Positions 33,257 through 38,634 of a stretch of DNA of 38,634 bases are shown piece after piece. Every line of letters starts with the position of its first letter. The stretch's first letter is position 1. The position numbers and the translations under genes were made by a program. The stretch spans positions 1 through 38,634 of IMG/VR virus record IMGVR_UViG_3300035698_010181. The stretch is one strand, 5' to 3'. This DNA is from a virus. The notes beneath the pieces are model-generated. The model had not been told where the DNA came from, did not search any database, and saw only the letters and a program-made list of their open reading frames with translations.

Positions 33257-33289
33257 ATGTTTCTACTTTTACTGACTAACCAGAAGATC

Positions 33290-33676
33290 ATGAGTAACAA
33301 ATACAACGACCTCGACATCTATAATTCGATTGTCTCATACCTAAAAGAAAGACTTATTAAGGGCGAGTCTGTTGTGGAATGGAATGCTCCAGACACTGAC
33401 TTTCAGGCCATTTGCAAAGAGCATGGAGTCAAGTATTCGACAACCGACAAATCTGGCACCATGAAGCGAGGTTTGGCAAAGAAGTTCTTGATTTGCATGA
33501 GCGGAACACCTTTCGATGATATTCCTTCTGGGACAAGAATGGTGGTTATCACGTCTGGATATTCTGGAATCAGAGCATACGACAACTTGTGTCAGGACGT
33601 CAATCACCTATACCAAGAAGGTGCGGTCACCATTCAGCACCTGGACCTGTTCGTTACCTACGGAGTTCGAGTGTGA
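33290..33676 (+). CDS. hypothetical protein, first gene of the plus-strand island
   Basis: 128-aa protein with a helical start (NDLDIYNSIVSYLKERLIKG), a basic middle (YSTTDKSGTMKRGLAKKF) and a C-terminal part with MVVITSGYSGIRAYDNLCQD. Not recognised. The frame can open at 33221 inside the divergent gene, but the ATG at 33290 behind AGAAGATC is preferred. Its stop overlaps the next start as GTGA. Confidence 0.6.
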   Translation: MSNKYNDLDIYNSIVSYLKERLIKGESVVEWNAPDTDFQAICKEHGVKYSTTDKSGTMKRGLAKKFLICMSGTPFDDIPSGTRMVVITSGYSGIRAYDNLCQDVNHLYQEGAVTIQHLDLFVTYGVRV

Positions 33677-34182
33677 AGGTCATTGTCGTAGCAGGATACT
33701 TCAGAACCGGAAGTACTTGGTTGTTCAATCTCATAAAACATTCACTTTTAAGTGAAGGCTACACGGTCAGTCAGGCTGGAAATCATGAAATACCGCCACC
33801 GATAACGGACTTCCATATCATCAAGACCCATACATGGAGCCAAGACCTGTTTTGGAAATCAGACTACGTTTTCACATCGCACAGGGATTTAAATGAAATA
33901 AAGGCCAGTTACATTCGATTCACTGGAGTCGCCCTTGAAGGGCCAGAGGCCGAACAGTCATGGGCTGACTATCTACAATGGAATTCGTTCTCTAATTATG
34001 CAATGCCGTTCGGCATCATGGTTCAATGTCCATCAATTGTAGCCAATGCAGTAATTTATGCGTTGGGCCTGAAGTGTGACCCTAACGAAGTTCTGAAGAT
34101 TGTTTCCGAAATTAAGCCACCGAGCAAAGGTTACGACCCCGACTCGTTCTACTATTCAAACCATATAACCAAAAAACCATGA
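33673..34182 (+). CDS. sulfotransferase-like protein
   Basis: 169-aa protein starting with GTG at 33673 (GTGA overlap with the previous stop). The P-loop-like PAPS-binding motif GYFRTGSTWL is at residues 8-17; KTHTW (51-55) follows at the usual distance; R71 and S79 in SHRDLNEIKASYIR match the 3'-phosphate-binding signature. It should transfer sulfate from PAPS to a sugar or small acceptor. At 169 aa it is short for the family (usually 250-300 aa), so the acceptor domain is reduced. It is coupled to the glycosyltransferase gene by ATGA. Confidence 0.75.
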   Translation: MKVIVVAGYFRTGSTWLFNLIKHSLLSEGYTVSQAGNHEIPPPITDFHIIKTHTWSQDLFWKSDYVFTSHRDLNEIKASYIRFTGVALEGPEAEQSWADYLQWNSFSNYAMPFGIMVQCPSIVANAVIYALGLKCDPNEVLKIVSEIKPPSKGYDPDSFYYSNHITKKP

Positions 34183-35171
34183 ATCTCGTACACATCACAC
34201 TATTGCCTATGTTCCTAGGAGGAGGAGAACGCTTGGGTCACAATTGGGTAAACCATTCAAAGCACCAAAGCCTACATTATAGCGGGGCTGGCGGAATGAA
34301 GTACACGGACGATGATCGGTTCCTGACGTTCAACCAAGAACAAGACCTTGAACAAATCATCGACAAGCATTCAGAGGACGTGATTGTCACGCATGATGCT
34401 GAAATCATTTACAATCCTGTTCTTCAGAAGGTCAAGAGATTGATTTGGTTCGTGCACGGAGCCTTTACATTCGGACTCGATATCAGTGCCTGCGTAAAGC
34501 CAAAGTTCGTGTTCAGCAATTACCTTCCTGAGAAGACTCATCCCAGCTGGAAAGGTGTCGCGATATTTCCCGTTCGGCTTGGCGTTGATCTGGAACATTA
34601 CCGTGCACCAGAAACAGTTGTCCAGCAAGGCAATCGAATTCAGGTAGGAATCGTTGGTCGACTCAGTGATGAGAAACTGCCTATTCAATGGTTTTCCTTC
34701 GCTCAGAAGTTCCGGCAACGATCGTTTTCCAAACAGTTTGAGTTTAAAGTCTACGGGGCCGGAATGCCTGATACGCCAGTCCATGACATGATTATGCGTG
34801 AGATTGGAAGGAATCCGTTAATCACGTACATGGGGGCCATCGACAAAGACAAGGTTCACGAGGTTTACCAAGGGCTTGATATGCTTATGGTACCGAGCAT
34901 GACAGAAACTGGATCGTACGCGATTGTTGAATCTCAATGTACGGGTGTTCCGGTAGTGGCTTTGTCCAAGGACGGGATCCCTGATCACCTCACGAACTTC
35001 AGCTACGGAGTACCGGGATATCACCAGATGTTCTTGTTACTGGCAAATCTGCGACATCGGTTATCTATTGAGGCCAGACATGAAAATTCTAAATCGGCCA
35101 AGGCCCTGTTTGACGTTAGGCGCTGGGCTTGGCAGCTTGACTGTCTGGTTGAGTCTTTGAGAAGGATTTGA
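34179..35171 (+). CDS. GT4-like glycosyltransferase
   Basis: 330-aa GT-B-fold enzyme. The N-terminus HITLLPMFLGGGERLG has the acceptor-side Gly loop; GRLSDEKLP (160-168) and VYGAGM are the usual start of the donor domain; ETGSYAIVE (243-251) is the E-x7-E nucleotide-sugar motif of family 4 retaining enzymes. It should add a hexose from a nucleotide sugar to a glycan or lipid carrier. Pairing with the sulfotransferase-like gene points to building a sulfated glycan; the acceptor is unknown. Confidence 0.83.
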   Translation: MNLVHITLLPMFLGGGERLGHNWVNHSKHQSLHYSGAGGMKYTDDDRFLTFNQEQDLEQIIDKHSEDVIVTHDAEIIYNPVLQKVKRLIWFVHGAFTFGLDISACVKPKFVFSNYLPEKTHPSWKGVAIFPVRLGVDLEHYRAPETVVQQGNRIQVGIVGRLSDEKLPIQWFSFAQKFRQRSFSKQFEFKVYGAGMPDTPVHDMIMREIGRNPLITYMGAIDKDKVHEVYQGLDMLMVPSMTETGSYAIVESQCTGVPVVALSKDGIPDHLTNFSYGVPGYHQMFLLLANLRHRLSIEARHENSKSAKALFDVRRWAWQLDCLVESLRRI

Positions 35172-35266
35172 ACTGTCAAGGATTACTTGACCGTTAGTAG
35201 TTGATTACACTAATTCAGATCAACTATTTCCAAAAAGGAAACGGTTCGTTATTTACAGTCTTACCG
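35172..35266. terminator. hairpin cluster between converging genes
   Basis: Non-coding gap. It holds GTCAAG-GATTA-CTTGAC just behind the glycosyltransferase stop, then AGTTGAT/ATCAACT with a 13-base loop, then TTTCC-AAAAA-GGAAA. Such stacked hairpins between converging transcripts act as a bidirectional transcription stop in many genomes; no long T-tract is present, so strength is uncertain. Confidence 0.45.
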
Positions 35267-35321
35267 ACAACGGAGGATATTAATCACGCTCTGAAATGCG
35301 AGATTTCATATCCGGTCGTTG
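35267..35321. repeat. 55-bp hairpin element, copy 2
   Basis: Same element as 3335-3389, one substitution at 35301, which falls in the apical loop. It starts 12 bp behind the stop of the zinc-ribbon gene 35334-35603, in the same orientation as copy 1. All three stems are intact. Confidence 0.9.
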
Positions 35322-35333
35322 TAGTGAATTGTG

Positions 35334-35603
35334 CTAATGACTGAATCGTTTACCGCACTTGCAAACTATTTGCCTATCTCTAATAAAAGTTAAGTCTTTG
35401 AACTTATGACCGCACAACTTACCCTTCGGCACTACAACAGGGGCTATATTTAGTTTTTTAACTATCGCTTCAGTCAACCCATTCACAACTGCGTCATATC
35501 CGTAGCGTGTACTAAAAGGGTTTGTAATTTTCCCAGTTTTTGGGTTTCTAACTAAAATGGGTATGTTGCCCTGTACCAGTTCAAATACTTCTTCTTTTGT
35601 CAT
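35334..35603 (-). CDS. small protein with C-terminal zinc ribbon
   Basis: 89-aa protein. The N-terminal 60 residues are mixed alpha/beta (KEEVFELVQGNIPILVRNP, then VVNGLTEAIVKKLN). The C-terminal 25 residues hold LCGHKF and VCKCGKRFSH, a C-x-H ... C-x-C-G ribbon close in layout to that of the 3399-3707 protein. The 55-bp hairpin lies directly behind it. Function unknown. Confidence 0.68.
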   Translation of the reverse strand: MTKEEVFELVQGNIPILVRNPKTGKITNPFSTRYGYDAVVNGLTEAIVKKLNIAPVVVPKGKLCGHKFKDLTFIRDRQIVCKCGKRFSH

Positions 35604-35663
35604 AACTCAATTGTGTTTATCCGTTAAAAAATTAATCATAGCCAAAACTCGTTGTCTACATCA

Positions 35664-36146
35664 TCACGCGTGCAGTTTCTCATTGTAAACCCTCCATCCT
35701 CTATCGGTCTTGATATAATCAACCGACTGACCGAATACCTGACGGATTACAATCGTTCCTATCGGATGACGGTTTCTGGTCTTGGCCGGTCGATATTGCT
35801 TCTTGGTCCGAATAATACCATGCATGCCTCTCGCCCCTTTTATCTGCGCCATTGTCTTTCCCATCTTGGCAGCAATTTCTTTGTCCGTGTGCTGATCAAC
35901 GTTGTCACGGATGAAGTTCAGTTCCTTTGGCTTCCATCTGGCATGTTTGGCCCTGATCTCAAGGTTGTCGATTTCGCAGTTTAGTAGGCTGTGGTCCAGG
36001 TGATGGACGTAGTACCCGTCTGGAATATCACCGTTTTCTATCTGCCAATTGAAGTGATCGAGCCGCTTAAGGCCCTTCTTGGTTACGATGTACGGACGAA
36101 CTTCGCCCCGAACTTTTAGGGTACTAATTGAGAATAGGTCTGCCAT
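35664..36146 (-). CDS. HNH endonuclease with DNA-binding tail
   Basis: 160-aa protein. YYVHHLDHSLLNCEIDNLEI (46-65) is the HNH core: the His pair 48-49, D51-H52, N56 and N61 as in phage HNH homing endonucleases. Residues 70-112 (LNFIRDNVDQHTDKEIAAKMG) form a Myb/SANT-like DNA-binding helix set. The C-terminal part is basic. It is a free-standing endonuclease, likely a homing type or a packaging accessory; the first is favoured because terL is far away. TAATG overlap with the 52-aa ORF upstream. Confidence 0.85.
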   Translation of the reverse strand: MADLFSISTLKVRGEVRPYIVTKKGLKRLDHFNWQIENGDIPDGYYVHHLDHSLLNCEIDNLEIRAKHARWKPKELNFIRDNVDQHTDKEIAAKMGKTMAQIKGARGMHGIIRTKKQYRPAKTRNRHPIGTIVIRQVFGQSVDYIKTDRGWRVYNEKLHA

Positions 36147-36304
36147 TACTTGGTTTTTTGGGTTTCATTTAACTTTTTGACGGCCTGTGCCATCTTTTGA
36201 TTTACGTCCGCCATTGTTGTGGCGAGGAGGCCGAACTTCTTGTGAAGAAGGTCTATTCCCAGCTTCAGGTGAGTGAGTTCTTTTCGTGTCAATTTTCTGT
36301 CCAT
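36146..36304 (-). CDS. 52-aa helical ORF
   Basis: Short protein starting ATG at 36304 and ending TAA overlapping the HNH start (TAATG). It is basic and helical (LTRKELTHLKLGIDLLHKKF), with a likely coiled coil. It overlaps the last 16 bp of the C5-methyltransferase gene. Tight packing supports it as real; function unknown. Confidence 0.5.
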   Translation of the reverse strand: MDRKLTRKELTHLKLGIDLLHKKFGLLATTMADVNQKMAQAVKKLNETQKTK

Positions 36305-37392
36305 CCTAGATTTTTGCTCATTTGTTTCCAGAGGGTTCTGTATGCGAGTTCCGCAGCATCTGGTACCACGGCATTTCCGTATAATCGAAGAAGGTCTTCT
36401 CGATAGTTGTACCCATTAACTGAGCTACCCAGCTTGGGTTCAATTGCACGCGGGTGTTCCCATCGGTGTTGGGGCCATCCTGGACGGGCGACCGAAGTTC
36501 CTCGACCAAAGCGCATAGATATTCCTTCTCCATCATGTGGTCGTGTGACTTGCTTCCCCTCGGCCCCGACCCTTTGTACTCGCTCGATCTCGGTGTCGGC
36601 CATTGCTTCATCACCGCTTGCGGAAGGGTCACGGAATGCATGCTCCCCTCTTTCTGCTGGGTGCTGTTTAGATTTGCCGTGTGAGTGTCGGACACTGTCG
36701 CTGTCGGCCAGTTCTTTTGATGCACCCGAGTATTCAGGGCCGTTCCCCCTTGGGGATAAGACTCCTCTCTCGGATGGACATCGTTGCAGGTAGGTGTAGT
36801 CCAATGCAAGAATGAAGACCCTGTTTCGCTTGTGGGGTATTCTGCGCTCAACGTATCTGGAAACGATTTCACTGCTTTCAAGAGCGAACTCTTCTCTTTG
36901 GCCTCGGACAACTTGCTCCGCTCCAAAGATTCCGACCTCAACTGCGTAACCCATATCTCGTAGGCTTGCAAGAACGTACTGGAAAGTTCCCGATAAGTGT
37001 CCGTCAACGTTCTCGAAGAATCCGCAAACAGGGTTTGTTGCTTTGATAATTCGTTCAAAATGCGGCCAAAGGAATCGAGGATCGTTCCAGAGTCTTCGTT
37101 TACCTGCATTGGACTCTCCTTGGCACGGATATCCGCCAGTGATGAGGTGTAGTTTTCCGTGAAACTGCTCTGCTGGGAAGGTTCGAGCATCGAGCCAAAC
37201 AGGTGCGGGATCCAATAGACCCGATTCCATTTGTTTGACCATATTTTCAATGACAAAGGCTTCGATTTCCACAAAAGCAGAAATTCTGAGGTCTCGGCCA
37301 ATTGCTTGTTCAATGCCTCTTTCGAGTCCATGCGACCCTGTGCAAATTGAGAGTGTAGAGCATGGTTGTTTGGTATTATCCACATCTTTCAT
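36289..37392 (-). CDS. C5-cytosine DNA methyltransferase
   Basis: 367-aa enzyme that methylates cytosine at C5. Motif I LSICTGSHGLE (14-24), motif IV catalytic GGYPCQGES with C90, motif VI ENV (127-129), motif VIII RIPHKRNRVF (184-193) and motif X GNAVVP (339-344) are all present and in order. Residues 195-335, the target-recognition region, are rich in Arg, Gly and ADxxxxR-type repeats (ELADSDSVRHS, AMADTEIERVQ). The ATG at 37392 overlaps the previous stop (ATGA) and is preferred to a longer reading from 37470. A +1 frame spans almost all of the gene. Confidence 0.92.
   Translation of the reverse strand: MKDVDNTKQPCSTLSICTGSHGLERGIEQAIGRDLRISAFVEIEAFVIENMVKQMESGLLDPAPVWLDARTFPAEQFHGKLHLITGGYPCQGESNAGKRRLWNDPRFLWPHFERIIKATNPVCGFFENVDGHLSGTFQYVLASLRDMGYAVEVGIFGAEQVVRGQREEFALESSEIVSRYVERRIPHKRNRVFILALDYTYLQRCPSERGVLSPRGNGPEYSGASKELADSDSVRHSHGKSKQHPAERGEHAFRDPSASGDEAMADTEIERVQRVGAEGKQVTRPHDGEGISMRFGRGTSVARPGWPQHRWEHPRAIEPKLGSSVNGYNYREDLLRLYGNAVVPDAAELAYRTLWKQMSKNLGWTEN
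36318..37385 (-). CDS. overlapping +1-frame gene inside the C5-methyltransferase gene
   Basis: 355-codon frame, ATG 7 bp behind the methyltransferase ATG, ending 29 bp before its stop. Its own sequence is not random: repeated W-T/P-TP segments (WTTPTCND at 195-202, WPTATVSD at 226-233, WPTPRSSEYKGSGPRGSK from 262), STQQKEGSMHSV, and LNPSWVAQLMG at 315-325. These match a phage family I recall with the WPTP and LNPxWVExLMG signatures. The N-terminal half is Ser/Leu-rich and low in known motifs. Function unknown. If real, about 1,068 bp encode two proteins. Confidence 0.6.
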   Translation of the reverse strand: MWIIPNNHALHSQFAQGRMDSKEALNKQLAETSEFLLLWKSKPLSLKIWSNKWNRVYWIPHLFGSMLEPSQQSSFTENYTSSLADIRAKESPMQVNEDSGTILDSFGRILNELSKQQTLFADSSRTLTDTYRELSSTFLQAYEIWVTQLRSESLERSKLSEAKEKSSLLKAVKSFPDTLSAEYPTSETGSSFLHWTTPTCNDVHPREESYPQGGTALNTRVHQKNWPTATVSDTHTANLNSTQQKEGSMHSVTLPQAVMKQWPTPRSSEYKGSGPRGSKSHDHMMEKEYLCALVEELRSPVQDGPNTDGNTRVQLNPSWVAQLMGTTIEKTFFDYTEMPWYQMLRNSHTEPSGNK

Positions 37393-37745
37393 TTCGTAAG
37401 GAGATGGTTTCGGTACTCCCCTGCTGTAGCGATTGTCATTGGAACAACCATAATACCGAGGCTTTCGCATAGCTTGACCTCGGCCATCATGCCGTTCGAA
37501 ATGCAGTCACCGTAAAGCCGAATCTCGTCAACGAATCCAAGTTTAAGCAAATGGTTGTCGTTCCTGATTCCGCGTTCCCGTTCTTTGGGTACCGAGTCGT
37601 CCAGGCAGACACAATCAAGATAATACGGGCAGAATGGCAATGTGTTCGGCTCGGTCAGGTTGATGTGTCGTACAACGGTTTGTAGTTTCCGGAGGTTGCC
37701 CTCAACGTCCCCTCCAACGGGGTGTGCGATATACGCTACTTTCAT
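37389..37745 (-). CDS. nucleoside 2-deoxyribosyltransferase-like protein (DUF4406/DUF7768 type)
   Basis: 118-aa protein. VAYIAHPVGGDVEGNLRKLQ at the N-terminus, FCPYYLDCVCLDD in the middle, and NGMMAEVKLCESLGI towards the end follow the deoxyribosyltransferase-like fold: a Gly-rich loop, the D/Y region and the G-M-x-x-E catalytic-type motif. The role in phage, moving deoxyribose between bases or binding a nucleotide, is not certain. The frame can start at a TTG inside the promoter (37769), so the ATG at 37745 is used. It is coupled to the methyltransferase (ATGA). Confidence 0.75.
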   Translation of the reverse strand: MKVAYIAHPVGGDVEGNLRKLQTVVRHINLTEPNTLPFCPYYLDCVCLDDSVPKERERGIRNDNHLLKLGFVDEIRLYGDCISNGMMAEVKLCESLGIMVVPMTIATAGEYRNHLLTK

Positions 37746-37766
37746 AAGATTGATTTTTTGGTACGG

Positions 37767-37774
37767 CAAACATA
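37767..37774 (-). promoter_or_regulatory. Bacteroidota-type promoter, -7 box TATGTTTG
   Basis: TATGTTTG on the minus strand, 21 bp ahead of the ATG at 37745. The box and leader (GCCGTACC, CAAAAAATCAATCTTATG) are nearly identical to those at 7517 and 11788. It drives the operon 37745-35664 and probably 35603. Confidence 0.75.
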
Positions 37775-37851
37775 AGAAATAACTCGTAAACTTTACAACA
37801 AATTAATGCCGTTCAATGGTTTAAAAGCAAAGGCACGTTGGAGTGCATTAA

Positions 37852-38004
37852 TCACCCCTCAAATCCATGTTTACATTTTGAGCATTCAAGTATCCTAACA
37901 GTCTTATCCAATATGGTTAAGTATTCTTTTACACTTAATGAATTGTTACCACATTTCGGACACTTAATGAATTGTTTTTGTAATTCAGTTTTTTTGTCTC
38001 CCAT
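37852..38004 (-). CDS. 50-aa zinc-ribbon protein
   Basis: Short protein: KCPKCGNNSL at residues 14-23, then CSKCKHGF at 41-48, a two-knuckle zinc ribbon with a 22-residue spacer. ATG at 38004 and stop TGA at 37852-37854. The stop is part of TGATTAATGCACTCC, which resembles the 3' half of the 55-bp hairpin elements (TGATTAATATCCTCC), so this gene may belong to the same group. It lies 3 bp behind the SAM methyltransferase gene. Confidence 0.68.
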   Translation of the reverse strand: MGDKKTELQKQFIKCPKCGNNSLSVKEYLTILDKTVRILECSKCKHGFEG

Positions 38005-38007
38005 AGT

Positions 38008-38634
38008 TCAGTCTTTGACGTCATACTCTGGCAGGTTCATAAGATCTCGAAGCATTTCAACGTTCCAGACGGCCATAGACTTGTCTCGATAATGGCCCTC
38101 GGCTTCCGTGCATTGCTCGATAAAAATGTGATTCGGGAAAGGCATATTGAAAGGCGGTCGCTGCAGGTTTATGGGTCGCCATTTGCCAACCTCGATATCG
38201 GTGTTACCGTCTGTCCTGTTCGGGAAGGTGGTAATTCCTACCCATTTGGCGCCAGACCTGACGATGTTCTGGATTGCTTCTAGTACCTGTTCGTTCGGCA
38301 GATGATTGAGGCAGTCTCGTACCATCAATAAGTCGCAGTCCGGGATCGGATCTTTGGTGATGTCAAGAACCCGAAACCCCAGATTCGTTGGCTTCGGATT
38401 AGCTGTTTCAATCAACCGAACGATATTATCGTTAATCAATTCGGGAACTATGTCGCAGCCAACGTATCGTTTAACGGCACTGACTAATAGAGTTTGCCAA
38501 GTCATATCCCCGCATGGACAATCGACAATTGATTGAATGTTTTCCTTTACGATAAACCAGCCCAAGTATTGAACGAGCGTCTCCGCCTGTTCTATTTCTG
38601 AGCCCGAACCGCTGGAACTCTCTTTGCTTTTCCA
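38008..38634 (-). CDS. class I SAM-dependent methyltransferase (5' part outside the window)
   Basis: 208 residues visible; the frame is open to the right edge, so the start is missing. It opens with WKSKESSSGSGSEIEQ, a familiar beginning of this family, then the SAM-binding motif IVDCPCGDMTW, YVGCDIVPELI, the acidic LDITKDPIPDCDLLMVRDCL, and NIVRSGAKWVGITTF. The C-terminal part has KWRPINLQRPPF and DKSMAVWN. A TTG-initiated start at 38565 would remove the substrate-loop and is rejected. The substrate is probably a sugar or small molecule, not DNA (no DNA-methyltransferase motifs). Confidence 0.82.
   Translation of the reverse strand, partial: WKSKESSSGSGSEIEQAETLVQYLGWFIVKENIQSIVDCPCGDMTWQTLLVSAVKRYVGCDIVPELINDNIVRLIETANPKPTNLGFRVLDITKDPIPDCDLLMVRDCLNHLPNEQVLEAIQNIVRSGAKWVGITTFPNRTDGNTDIEVGKWRPINLQRPPFNMPFPNHIFIEQCTEAEGHYRDKSMAVWNVEMLRDLMNLPEYDVKD

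Noticed and set aside
33221-33289. Upstream extension of the plus-strand island's first gene
   Set aside because: It would overlap the start of the divergent virion gene and adds a hydrophobic stretch without support; the ATG at 33290 fits better.
36407-36793. 128-codon plus-strand ORF opposite the methyltransferase
   Set aside because: Low-complexity Ser/Pro/Cys/Arg-rich translation typical of a shadow of an Arg/Gly-rich gene; no leader.
1-38634. CRISPR array, integrase, insertion sequence or attachment site
   Set aside because: No regularly spaced repeats, no tyrosine or serine recombinase motifs and no transposase were seen, so lysogeny cannot be claimed from this window.

Overview
The window is part of the genome of a tailed double-stranded DNA phage with a long, probably non-contractile tail (siphovirus-like), most likely infecting a member of the Bacteroidota. 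Three things point to that host. The promoters carry the Bacteroidota -7 box TAnnTTTG. Start codons follow A-rich leaders (CCAAAAAATCAAT type) instead of Shine-Dalgarno sequences. The replication initiator is of the Lin1244/Lin1753 (DUF4373) type common in such phages. No integrase, tRNA or CRISPR array was seen. Both ends are open: the methyltransferase gene at the right edge is cut, and nothing can be said about genome ends.

Layout. Almost everything is on the minus strand and is read from high to low coordinates. (1) 38634-35334 is an accessory block: a SAM methyltransferase (cut at the edge), a 50-aa zinc ribbon, a deoxyribosyltransferase-like protein behind a strong promoter, a C5-cytosine methyltransferase that fully overlaps a second long reading frame, a 52-aa ORF, an HNH endonuclease and a zinc-ribbon protein. 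(2) 33290-35171 (plus strand) is a three-gene island: an unknown protein, a sulfotransferase-like protein and a family-4-type glycosyltransferase. (3) 33244-11884 is the late operon, with tail genes first: a tail or fibre protein, tail assembly chaperones with a -1 frameshift, tape measure, baseplate and fibre proteins. A GT-A glycosyltransferase, portal, Mu-F-like head protein, scaffold-like protein, major capsid, neck and tail completion proteins, and a tail-tube candidate follow. The lysis cassette (holin, M15 endolysin, spanin-like overlapping pairs) ends it at a terminator. A plus-strand gene for a one-membrane-helix peptide with its own promoter interrupts the operon at 19074-19226. (4) 11770-7615 starts at a strong promoter and holds a RecT-like annealing protein, a coiled-coil protein and unknown proteins, and ends at an excellent terminator. 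(5) 7495-5 starts at a related promoter and holds a YqaJ-like exonuclease, a RusA resolvase, the DUF4373 initiator, a ParB-N6/N4 methyltransferase fusion, terminase small and large subunits, and a zinc-ribbon protein.

How it fits together. Exonuclease, RecT-like protein and RusA form a recombination set; the initiator, with GTTTA repeats inside its gene, probably starts replication; two DNA methyltransferases protect or mark the DNA; the two glycosyltransferases, the sulfotransferase-like protein and the SAM methyltransferase suggest modification of virion or host glycans.

Most notable points: the dual-coding C5-methyltransferase gene; a 55-bp hairpin element found 54/55 identical 32 kb apart, each time just behind a zinc-ribbon gene; the T9 frameshift site in the tail chaperone gene; the plus-strand membrane-peptide gene followed by a structured non-coding stretch; and paired intercistronic hairpins with compensatory base changes.
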